Assembly (NCBI GenBank): GCA_028408795.1
Contig: JAOOLP010000002.1
Coordinates: 19,273-83,272, forward strand
DNA length: 64,000 bases
DNA from: Candidatus Pelagibacter sp.
Lineage (GTDB): Bacteria; Pseudomonadota; Alphaproteobacteria; Pelagibacterales; Pelagibacteraceae
Direction: 5' to 3'
Of the stretch, positions 8,946 through 16,191 are shown in pieces (positions within the stretch are counted from its first letter, which is position 1; each line of letters begins with the position of its first letter). The translations under genes and the position numbers were made by a program. The notes under the pieces were generated by a model, which saw only the letters and a program-made list of their open reading frames with translations, was not told the origin of the DNA and did no database searches.

Positions 8946-10079
8946 TTATTTTTCTGGAAATTTAATTTCTTCTTTTTTAGGTTCTTCTTTTTTTCTAAAA
9001 TCACTTAATAACTTTCTAATTACTGGACTTAAAATCTTTCTTGCAAAAGCAGCAAGTGCACCTAAAGAAATAGCTAATAGAATTGCTAATGCACCATATA
9101 AAAATGGGACGTCATTTGAAAATTTTACAGTGAATTCTGCTAAGGCGTTTAGATCGGGATTAATAGTTTGATTTCCATTAGATATATTTGATTTGTCTCT
9201 AAAAAAGGAGTCATATCCTATGGCTATAGAAACTGATAATAACAACATGGCAAATAGGGATTTTAACTCTGTGCTATCTAAAAATTGTCCTAACTTTTGT
9301 CCTAACTGAACACCTACAATTGATCCTAAAATTAAAGGAATAACTAAAAATAAGTCTATCGAACCATAGTTGAATGCATGAAGAATTGTAACTATTGCGC
9401 TTATGAAAATTGTTACAAATAAAGAAGTCCCTGGTATTAATTTAATTGGCATACCTACTATATAAATCATTGCTGGAACCATTAAAAAAGCACCTCCTAT
9501 ACCCATCATAGATGCAACAAAACCTACCACCAAGCCTAAAAATATAGGTACAATGGCGCTTTCATATAACTTTGATTTATGAAAACGCATTCTTAAAGGT
9601 AAACCTTGTAACCAGTTATGGTCGTGTAATTTTTGTTTTATTAAAACTTTCTTTTTTTGAAGATTTTTTTCTTTAATTCCCTCGATTAGCATTAAAGTTC
9701 CTACTATCGCTAGTAAGTACATGTACAAAAGCGAGATAATCAAACTGATTTTTCCTATCTCTGAAAAATAAGAAAAAGTTGTAATCCCTATGATAGTTCC
9801 CACGACACCACCAGAAACTATTAATAATCCCATTTTGTAATCTAAAGTATTTTTATACCAATGAGTTAGAGATCCAGAAACAGATGTTGCTAATATATTA
9901 TTTACCTCATTTGGTACTGCATAAACCGGTGGGATCCCCATGAAAATCAAAAAAGGTGTCATAAGAAAACCACCTCCCACTCCAAATAGACCTGAAAGAA
10001 CTCCCACTGCCAAACTTAAGAAAAGTAATAAAAAGATATCTACATTTACTTGAGCTATCGGTAGGTAAATATCTAGCAT
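8946..10079 (-). CDS. tauE: TauE/SafE-family sulfite (sulfur anion) exporter
   Basis: 377 residues, eight or more membrane helices arranged as two homologous halves. Both halves carry the family glycine-rich motif: GLFGVGGGFLMTPFL near residue 35 and SMMGIGGAFLMVPAM near 190. A hydrophilic insert lies between the halves and a charged tail (KKEEPKKEEIKF) ends the protein. TauE/SafE proteins export sulfite, sulfoacetate or related anions, or move sulfate. Placement next to xsc, suyAB and the apr genes supports a role in removing surplus sulfite. It is the last gene of the minus-strand apr run. Its start codon sits in a strong hairpin (see 10075-10094). Confidence 0.85.
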   Translation of the reverse strand: MLDIYLPIAQVNVDIFLLLFLSLAVGVLSGLFGVGGGFLMTPFLIFMGIPPVYAVPNEVNNILATSVSGSLTHWYKNTLDYKMGLLIVSGGVVGTIIGITTFSYFSEIGKISLIISLLYMYLLAIVGTLMLIEGIKEKNLQKKKVLIKQKLHDHNWLQGLPLRMRFHKSKLYESAIVPIFLGLVVGFVASMMGIGGAFLMVPAMIYIVGMPIKLIPGTSLFVTIFISAIVTILHAFNYGSIDLFLVIPLILGSIVGVQLGQKLGQFLDSTELKSLFAMLLLSVSIAIGYDSFFRDKSNISNGNQTINPDLNALAEFTVKFSNDVPFLYGALAILLAISLGALAAFARKILSPVIRKLLSDFRKKEEPKKEEIKFPEK

Positions 10080-10094
10080 ACTTCTAAGTATGCT
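10075..10094 (-). promoter_or_regulatory. Hairpin enclosing the tauE start codon
   Basis: On the minus strand AGCATACT, loop TAGA and AGTATGCT form a perfect 8-bp stem, and the ATG of tauE (10079-10077) is inside its 3' arm. No good Shine-Dalgarno sequence precedes it. Such a structure would hide the start codon unless opened, for example by ribosomes arriving from upstream. The regulatory role is inference. Confidence 0.5.
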
Positions 10095-10115
10095 CGAAAG
10101 TAGATATTGTCAATC

Positions 10116-10466
10116 TTAATAAATAGTAGCTCCAAATACTTTAACCATGTCTCCTTCCACTCCTAAGACTAATCTTCCTAAAAATTCACCAGTTAAAGTG
10201 TTACTTTTTTGTTTATAAAGCACAGTAATAAATTTATCTCTTCGTATACAGCCTAGAACTTCTTGCTTCTCAGACAGGCTAGTAAGAAGTTTGTTGCTTG
10301 CCCATTGCTTTCCAAGTTCGACCTCGTTTGCGCCATAAAGCATCTGCGAGGAAAAATCTTTAGTAAATCCACCATAATCTTTAATGTTTGAGGACTTCAC
10401 TAAATTAGACCAAATAGGACTAGCAATCTTAATGATTTCCTCATCACTTTTTTCCATCAAGTCCAT
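10116..10466 (-). CDS. Conserved unknown protein in the apr operon
   Basis: 116 residues, soluble, no signal peptide or membrane helix. I do not recognise the family with certainty. The size and alternating pattern (IASPIWSNLVKSSNIKDYGGFTKDFSSQ; VLGCIRRDKFITVLYKQ; LVLGVEGDMVKVFGATIY) suggest a small alpha+beta fold, perhaps NTF2/cystatin-like. It lies 10 bases after aprA and 36 before tauE, all minus strand, so it is probably co-transcribed and might assist sulfite oxidation. The first ATG is used here; a second Met at residue 4 is an alternative start. Confidence 0.65.
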   Translation of the reverse strand: MDLMEKSDEEIIKIASPIWSNLVKSSNIKDYGGFTKDFSSQMLYGANEVELGKQWASNKLLTSLSEKQEVLGCIRRDKFITVLYKQKSNTLTGEFLGRLVLGVEGDMVKVFGATIY

Positions 10467-10476
10467 TTAAAGAATT

Positions 10477-12336
10477 TTATGAAGCTTTCTTTTCTTTTTT
10501 GTCACCTACAATGTGATAAACAGGCATTTTCTCCATTGTAAATTTACCGGTCTTCGGGTCTCTTCTGGAAACTGTTAAACAATGCCAGTTTTCATCATCT
10601 AATTTTAGTTTATCGCCTCTATAGTAATAACCAGGCCAACGAGTTTCCTCTCTAAATAATGTATGCTCTGTAACACATTGGGAAGTTAAAGTTCTATGTT
10701 TAAGCTCCCAAGCCCTCATCAATTGGTGATAGTCTTCAGCACCAACATTTTCTAAATCTTCTTGTAACCAGTCTAAAAGTTCTAAACCTTTTTTAAGAAG
10801 ATTGTCATTAGTCATATAATTAGCAGTGATACCACCAACATATTCGTCCATAATTTTTTGAAGTCTTTGTAATCCTTGAATTGGCGAAATATAGCTCGGT
10901 GAAACTGTTCCTCCAGTTATTTCGTTTCTTCCTACAGTATAGTTTTCTAAAGGTTTGTATATTGTTTCCTTTAAATTATTACATTGTTTATCTGAAACAT
11001 TTAAATTTTCTGCTTTTTTATCTTCTATATATTTTACCGCCGCTTTAGCTGCTAATCTACCTTCAGTAAATGATCCTGAAGAAAACTTATGTGCACTTCC
11101 TCCGACTGTATCTCCTGCTCCAAATAAACCTTGTACTGTTGTCATTCTGTTGTAACCCCAGAAGTATTCAGGTGGAGCAATATCCTCTGGTCCACTAACC
11201 CAAGCTCCCGAACAAGTAGCATGAGATCCCATTACATAAGGTTCTGATGTAGTTAATTCTGGATTTGTATATTTTGGATCAATATTTTGAGATGCCCAAA
11301 CGACAGCTTGACCTACAGTCATTCCTAAAAAGTTTTCCCAACCAACAGTTTCTAAATGTGGGTCTTGAAACGCTTCTTTTGTAACCATGTGGATTGGTCC
11401 ACCGCCAGCCATTACTTCTTGAATAAAAGCGTGATTTCTCAAACAAGTGGGTGTTGGATGATGATCTATATACTCTCCAACTAATTCTTTAGTTTTGTCA
11501 TACCATTTCTTTTCATAATTTTCTCCATTGGCATTTTGTGTATAAGTTTTTAAATGTAAAAAATACGCACCCACTGGACCGTACCCATCTTTAAATCTAC
11601 AAAGTACAATTCTATTTTCCATTTGAGTCATTTTTGCACCAACAGCTATTGGTAATGCATAAGCTGAACCATTGCTCCAAGGCGCGTACCAAGTTCTTCC
11701 CATACCTTCTCCAACTGCTCTAGGTTTAAAAATATGTGAAGCACCGCCTGCAGCGACTATAACTGTTTTAGCTTTGAATACGTGATAATCTCCTGTTCTC
11801 ATATTAAACCCTACTGCCCCACCTACTCTATTTTCCTCATTCTCATCCATTAATAAGTGGGTAACCATAATTCTGTTGTAAATTTTATCCGCAGATTTTT
11901 TAGCAGCTTCTGCTACGATAGGTTTATAGCTTTCACCATGTATCATTATTTGCCACTTACCTTCTCTCTGATATCTACCAGTCTTTTTATCTTTCATCAT
12001 TGGTAGTCCCCATTCATCAAACATATGAACAGTTGAGTCAACGTGGCGTGCCATATCATATCCTAAATCTTCACGCACAAGTCCCATTAAATCATTTCTT
12101 GCGTATCTTACATGGTCCTCTGGCTGATTTTCATTCCATCTCATACCCATGTAACAATTGATAGCGTAAAGTCCCTGAGCGACTGCACCACTTCTATCTA
12201 TATTTGCTTTCTCCACACAAATGATTTTTAAATCTCTTCCCCAATGTCGTGCTTCGAACGTGGCGCCTGTTCCAGCCATTCCACCACCAACAACTAAAAC
12301 GTCACAACTTTCATGAACTGTTTTATTTTTAGGCAT
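10477..12336 (-). CDS. aprA: Adenylylsulfate (APS) reductase alpha subunit AprA
   Basis: 619 residues, full length for this flavoprotein of the fumarate reductase/succinate dehydrogenase family. The FAD-binding motif VLVVGGGMAGTGATFEA is at residues 14-31. Further family blocks are VIVAAGGASHIFKP, the active-site region RFKDGYGPVGAYF and GAGDTVGGSAHKFSSGSFTEGR. AprA interconverts sulfite plus AMP and APS. With sulfonate desulfonation genes alongside and no reductive partners in view, the oxidative (sulfite to APS) direction is likely. Its start shares one base with the aprB stop. Four bases upstream of the AprA start no separate promoter is possible, so it is made from the aprMBA transcript. 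Confidence 0.95.
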   Translation of the reverse strand: MPKNKTVHESCDVLVVGGGMAGTGATFEARHWGRDLKIICVEKANIDRSGAVAQGLYAINCYMGMRWNENQPEDHVRYARNDLMGLVREDLGYDMARHVDSTVHMFDEWGLPMMKDKKTGRYQREGKWQIMIHGESYKPIVAEAAKKSADKIYNRIMVTHLLMDENEENRVGGAVGFNMRTGDYHVFKAKTVIVAAGGASHIFKPRAVGEGMGRTWYAPWSNGSAYALPIAVGAKMTQMENRIVLCRFKDGYGPVGAYFLHLKTYTQNANGENYEKKWYDKTKELVGEYIDHHPTPTCLRNHAFIQEVMAGGGPIHMVTKEAFQDPHLETVGWENFLGMTVGQAVVWASQNIDPKYTNPELTTSEPYVMGSHATCSGAWVSGPEDIAPPEYFWGYNRMTTVQGLFGAGDTVGGSAHKFSSGSFTEGRLAAKAAVKYIEDKKAENLNVSDKQCNNLKETIYKPLENYTVGRNEITGGTVSPSYISPIQGLQRLQKIMDEYVGGITANYMTNDNLLKKGLELLDWLQEDLENVGAEDYHQLMRAWELKHRTLTSQCVTEHTLFREETRWPGYYYRGDKLKLDDENWHCLTVSRRDPKTGKFTMEKMPVYHIVGDKKEKKAS

Positions 12337-12806
12337 TAGTAATAAACACCTTTTTTAAATGAGTCTTTACTAATTGTTGGTAAATCTTTTTTTGTATCCA
12401 AACCTTCAGGCTCAGAATACAAAACTTGTGAGTTCATTTCTCCCTGTCTGGGTTTGTCACCGTCAGCTAACTTTGGAATAAATTTTCCCCATGGTTTAGT
12501 GGTAATAGGTGAAACAAAATCTTTTTCTGTTCCGTTTCTAAACTTAATCTTCCAAGAAATAGTTCCTTTTTCCTCTTCTCTTCTAACTCTCACACTATGA
12601 CCCATAGGAGCAAAATCAGCGTAACCTCTAACGTCTATGGCATGATTAGGACAAGCTTTAACACATGAATAGCATTCCCAACAAAAATTTGGTTCGATAT
12701 TTTTAGCCCGCCTAATTGTTTCGTCTATATGCATTATATCAGACGGACAGATGTCCACGCAGTGTCCGCAGCCATCACATCTAGTCATGTATACAAAAGT
12801 GGACAT
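12336..12806 (-). CDS. aprB: APS reductase beta subunit AprB (two 4Fe-4S clusters)
   Basis: 156 residues. Two ferredoxin-type cluster motifs are clear near the N-terminus: CDGCGHCVDICP at residues 10-21 and CWECYSCVKACP around 42-53. A longer C-terminal tail follows, which in known AprB wraps around AprA. The protein relays electrons between the AprA flavin and the membrane. aprB sits directly before aprA and 40 bases after aprM on the minus strand, the arrangement seen in sulfur-oxidising bacteria and SAR11. Confidence 0.95.
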   Translation of the reverse strand: MSTFVYMTRCDGCGHCVDICPSDIMHIDETIRRAKNIEPNFCWECYSCVKACPNHAIDVRGYADFAPMGHSVRVRREEEKGTISWKIKFRNGTEKDFVSPITTKPWGKFIPKLADGDKPRQGEMNSQVLYSEPEGLDTKKDLPTISKDSFKKGVYY

Positions 12807-12846
12807 AATTTATTTATTCTCCTTAAAGTTTCTTATCATAAAATCT

Positions 12847-13638
12847 TTAATAATGCTTAGGTTGTTCTCTTTTAATTCCCAGGCCAAATTGCTCAGGAGC
12901 ATCAGCAGGTGGTGGCAAATTGTCCCTAGATCCATCTGCTTCAGCTAAATTCTTTTGAATTGCAGCTCCTGGTTTATAAAACATGTGAGCAAATTTAGAC
13001 CAGTAAACACCACCAAACAAAATTAAATTTGAAATAATATATAAAATCAAAAATAGATAACTAAGCCCAACCAAATCAGAAAATTGTGTGTATGACCAAG
13101 CTAAGCCAAAAGTAGCGCAAGCCAATAATGCTAAAACAAATAAATCTGCTGTAATAATTCTATACCAAGGATGAGCTTCCGCTGAAACGTCAACTCTTAA
13201 AAAGAACCAGAACCAATATCCCCCTAAACAAGTCATAAGTGCTCCAACATGCCAAGTTACAGTCACGTAAGAGGGAGCAATGGAACCATCGGTATAATTA
13301 AAAATTAAAGCTACTGAAGCAACCCAAAATAAAATTGTTCCGTACATACCTAATACATGTGCTAATCTTCTTTTACCCATACCTAGTTCAGAAGTAGTTG
13401 CAATATCATGTGCTACTGTTTTTAATATTACAGCTGTTTTCTTTCCAGCGCTTAGTTCCGTTTTTGCAGATTTTTTTGCTTTTTTTGCGTTTCTAAAAAA
13501 ATAAATTACATTTTTTTTGTGAAGCATATCTAATCCAGTGCTAACTATGACTAACAGTATCATTGCAATTACAAAGAATTGCATTGATTCAGCAGGTAAA
13601 ACTAAAGCTAAGTCCGCAAATGGATTATTAGTAAACAT
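12847..13638 (-). CDS. aprM: AprM, membrane protein of the APS reductase complex
   Basis: 263 residues with about five membrane helices separated by basic cytoplasmic stretches (FFRNAKKAKKSAKTEL near residue 50). Histidines positioned at helix ends or within helices (RRLAHVLGMYG, TWHVGALMTC) could bind heme. The N-terminal half resembles the heme-b/quinone-reacting subunits of respiratory complexes. AprM is thought to pass electrons from AprAB to the quinone pool, so sulfite oxidation would feed respiration. Its position just upstream of aprB supports the assignment. The C-terminal tail is hydrophilic and proline-rich. Confidence 0.85.
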   Translation of the reverse strand: MFTNNPFADLALVLPAESMQFFVIAMILLVIVSTGLDMLHKKNVIYFFRNAKKAKKSAKTELSAGKKTAVILKTVAHDIATTSELGMGKRRLAHVLGMYGTILFWVASVALIFNYTDGSIAPSYVTVTWHVGALMTCLGGYWFWFFLRVDVSAEAHPWYRIITADLFVLALLACATFGLAWSYTQFSDLVGLSYLFLILYIISNLILFGGVYWSKFAHMFYKPGAAIQKNLAEADGSRDNLPPPADAPEQFGLGIKREQPKHY

Positions 13639-13707
13639 AATGATTTTCCCTCGAGTTGATTATTTTATATAGGTGATAATTGCAGGTCAAGTGAGAATAG
13701 CTCGCAA

Positions 13708-14088
13708 CTATTTGAGTTTTCCCTCTTTTCTCATTTGTTCTCTAATTTTTGTAGCTGAAATTTGTTGTGTTTTCTCATCAAGAACAATTTCTTCGATCTT
13801 ATAGCCCACTCCTCTTCCATAGCAAATGTTTGTAATGTTGGGAACTAAAGTGACTTGAATTCTATTTTTATAATCCTTCAAGGCTTCAAAAATATTTTTT
13901 TTTACTGTTTCAAAATCAAAGGGGTTATCATCAACTCCTTTTACGTCACGAACCATTATATTTACTTGGCCAGTTTTTTTTAGAATTTCCTCAAAAAGCT
14001 TCTGATGGCCTCCATGCCATGGCTGCCATCGACCAAGCATCTGTGCTGTCGGGAGTTTATTGTCCCAAACATGATTATCGTTCTTCAT
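13708..14088 (-). CDS. Small HxGH nucleotidyltransferase (cytidylyltransferase-like), possible APS-acting enzyme
   Basis: 126 residues, a single-domain nucleotidyltransferase of the HxGH superfamily. It has LGRWQPWHGGHQ with HGGH at residues 25-28, an acidic VRDVKGVDD segment, and ISATKIREQM near residue 110, equivalent to the ISSTxxR motif. Members transfer AMP or CMP from a nucleotide to a phosphate or carboxylate. It lies 69 bases upstream of aprM on the same strand, and no classical sat gene is present. A role in APS/ATP interconversion, completing sulfite oxidation to sulfate, is an attractive but unproven inference. Alternatives are a cofactor adenylyltransferase or a sugar-phosphate cytidylyltransferase. 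Confidence 0.8.
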   Translation of the reverse strand: MKNDNHVWDNKLPTAQMLGRWQPWHGGHQKLFEEILKKTGQVNIMVRDVKGVDDNPFDFETVKKNIFEALKDYKNRIQVTLVPNITNICYGRGVGYKIEEIVLDEKTQQISATKIREQMRKEGKLK

Positions 14089-14113
14089 TATTAATTAGAC
14101 TTAGTAATTAAAT

Positions 14114-14785
14114 TTAAGCAGCAACTGAGTCAAGCTTATGCTTAGAAGTCATTCCACTTAAAAAATTCCAAAGATATCTTGCAGTTAAAACTGAAGCTTT
14201 TTCTGCTTTTACTTGCTCTTCTTTAGAAAGTCCATCTAAGAGTTTCTCGCACTCTGCTCTATGAATTACATCTGCAGATTTATGAGCCTCAAAAAATTCT
14301 AATCCCTCTTTAGAACTTACTCCGTAGAATTTTTTTAATCCCTGAATTTTAGTTTCAGCTATTTCTGGAATTTGTCTTTCATAAGTATACAATGAAGCTA
14401 AACCTTCAGCATATGATTTTCTCGCTTGAGAGAAAAAATTATCTATCATATCTTTAGTAAACCAATCTAATTTAACATTTTCTATTTTTTTCTCATCAGC
14501 CCCCAAAGCTTTTGCAAAATTCTTCCATAGTTTTGGATGATCACCATCTTTATTTTCTTCATCCTGTAAATTTTCTAAAAGTATTCTTCTTTTTTCAAGA
14601 TCCTCACAAATAGAATGAGTGGCACTTATATATCTCGGAAATGCTTTTACGTGTTGATAATACTGTTCAGCATAATCTTTAATAATTTCTCGAGTTAATT
14701 TTCCTTCGTTCCAATAAATTTGATAGAACGGATGTTTGAGTAAATGAAACTTATCTAATTTCGCACCTAATTCTTTTGAAAACAT
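14114..14785 (-). CDS. CADD-like para-aminobenzoate synthase (PqqC/TenA-fold diiron protein)
   Basis: 223 residues, all-alpha heme-oxygenase-like fold. Spacing matches the chlamydial protein CADD closely. Its dimetal ligands E81, H88, E142, H174, D178 and H181 have counterparts here at E76, H83, E136, H168, D172 and H175. CADD makes para-aminobenzoate by sacrificing its own tyrosine (Tyr27), with a lysine (152) reported as important. Y21 and K146 stand at the matching places here. It would supply the benzoate part of folate without pabABC. It lies 25 bases before the nucleotidyltransferase on the same strand; folE is at 28757. Family assignment is strong, function inferred by analogy. Confidence 0.85.
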   Translation of the reverse strand: MFSKELGAKLDKFHLLKHPFYQIYWNEGKLTREIIKDYAEQYYQHVKAFPRYISATHSICEDLEKRRILLENLQDEENKDGDHPKLWKNFAKALGADEKKIENVKLDWFTKDMIDNFFSQARKSYAEGLASLYTYERQIPEIAETKIQGLKKFYGVSSKEGLEFFEAHKSADVIHRAECEKLLDGLSKEEQVKAEKASVLTARYLWNFLSGMTSKHKLDSVAA

Positions 14786-14821
14786 ATTTTCTCCTCAGTT
14801 AATAGTTATGTTTAAACTCTA

Positions 14822-14843
14822 TTAAATTGAATATTCAATTTAA
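14822..14843. repeat. Perfect 22-bp AT palindrome
   Basis: The sequence from 14822 to 14843 equals its own reverse complement over all 22 bases, with the core GAATATTC in the middle. It lies 14 bases from a perfect DnaA box. It could be a dimeric regulator operator, a duplex-unwinding or cruciform element of an origin, or part of a promoter. Confidence 0.7.
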
Positions 14844-14956
14844 ACAATAAAAACAATTATCCACAAGGACACATTTTCATAAATAAATGTTCTCGTTTTG
14901 ATTCACTTTTGATTCCAAAGTGGACTCATAATACAACTTAAAGGTGATTATCCACA
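14822..14956. other. Candidate replication origin (oriC) with DnaA boxes and GANTC sites
   Basis: Two perfect DnaA boxes TTATCCACA, in the same orientation, lie at 14857-14865 and 14948-14956. Between them, TTTTGATTC occurs twice 11 bases apart (14896-14904 and 14907-14915), giving two GANTC sites, and a third (GACTC) is at 14923-14927. GANTC is the target of CcrM, the cell-cycle methylase of alphaproteobacteria, and clusters of it are typical of their origins. A 22-bp AT palindrome stands at the left. Together these fit a compact oriC, though only two boxes are strict matches. The gap also holds the upstream region of the CADD-like gene. Confidence 0.5.
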
Positions 14957-14968
14957 GGACTAAAATAC

Positions 14969-16189
14969 TTAGGTTTTCTTTAACTCTCTAATTAAAGGTC
15001 TTTCATCTATAGGATAGTGAATTAATGTTGCAAATATAGATAATGCAATAGCAATATACCAAGCATAATCATAAGAACCATAAAGGTCATAAAAATATCC
15101 TCCAAGATAAGCGCCTAAAAAAGCACCAAATTGGTGGCACAGAAATACAATACCAAAAAGTGTGCTTAAGTATTTTGTTCCAAATATTTGCGCAACAATT
15201 CCATTTGTTGGAGGAACAGTAGACAGCCAAAGAAGTCCAAATGTAATACCGAAAATTATTGAATTTAACAGAGATGGAGGAGAAAAAATAAATACACAAA
15301 TACTTACAGCTCTAAGAGCGTATAAAATACTCAATAAGTTTTTTTTTCTGTACTTTGTGCCTAGGTAACCTATCCCCAAAGTACCAAATATATTAAATAA
15401 ACCAATTAAAGCTAAAATAATTGTTGCTGACCAACCATCCATACCTCTATCCTGCATATAACCAGGTATATGTGTTCCAACTAGTGTAATTTGAAACCCG
15501 CAAACAAAAAAACCTAAAACTAATAAGACATAACCTCTATGTTTAAAAGCCTCTATAATAGCAGCTGAAAAAGATTGATCTCTATCTGCTTGAGATGAAT
15601 TAATTATAGTTTTTGACGGTATCAAAAACAGAGATGCTACTAATCCAAAAGCAATGAAATACATAAAATATTTCAAAGTTTGCTCCCAGCCTACAGTTCC
15701 AAGACTATACTGGGTAAAAAGTGGAGATAAAAAATAACCAAGTGAAGCAGCAGCAGTAACATATCCCGTAGCTAAAGTTCTTGTTTCATTTGGAAAATGT
15801 TTTCCAACTTCAGAAACAGGAACTCCAATAGCTGTTGCCCCTAAAGCAATACCTACTAAAACTCCTAAACTAATTTGGAAAAAAATACCTGTATTAGGTC
15901 CTGCATAAAGCATATAAATTCCTAATCCAAAAATAACAAATCCAAGAAAAACTGCTTTATTTCCTCCTAGTTTATCTGCCAAGAAACCAAAAATAGGTGC
16001 AAAAAAACCCCAGAATAACATTTGAATTCCAATAGCTAGTCCAAATTCAGTTCTGGTGCATCCAATTCCTTCTTCAAAAGCTTTAAAAAATAATCCAAAA
16101 GTTTGTCTTAAACCCATTGAAATTAAAATTATAGTACAAGCTGAGGCTAGGACTATAAAGGCAGTTTTATTTGGAATAAATTTAAACAT
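14969..16189 (-). CDS. MFS transporter
   Basis: 406 residues, about 12 hydrophobic segments. Typical MFS loops are visible: FGFLADKLGGNKAV between helices 2 and 3 (the DRxGR-type motif) and LGTKYRKKN at the equivalent place in the second half. The general appearance resembles the oxalate/formate-antiporter or monocarboxylate-like group, for which a carboxylate substrate is common. It starts 2 bases after the metC stop on the same strand, so the two are co-transcribed and the substrate may be related to metC chemistry. Substrate not determinable. Confidence 0.8.
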   Translation of the reverse strand: MFKFIPNKTAFIVLASACTIILISMGLRQTFGLFFKAFEEGIGCTRTEFGLAIGIQMLFWGFFAPIFGFLADKLGGNKAVFLGFVIFGLGIYMLYAGPNTGIFFQISLGVLVGIALGATAIGVPVSEVGKHFPNETRTLATGYVTAAASLGYFLSPLFTQYSLGTVGWEQTLKYFMYFIAFGLVASLFLIPSKTIINSSQADRDQSFSAAIIEAFKHRGYVLLVLGFFVCGFQITLVGTHIPGYMQDRGMDGWSATIILALIGLFNIFGTLGIGYLGTKYRKKNLLSILYALRAVSICVFIFSPPSLLNSIIFGITFGLLWLSTVPPTNGIVAQIFGTKYLSTLFGIVFLCHQFGAFLGAYLGGYFYDLYGSYDYAWYIAIALSIFATLIHYPIDERPLIRELKKT

Positions 16190-16191
16190 TT

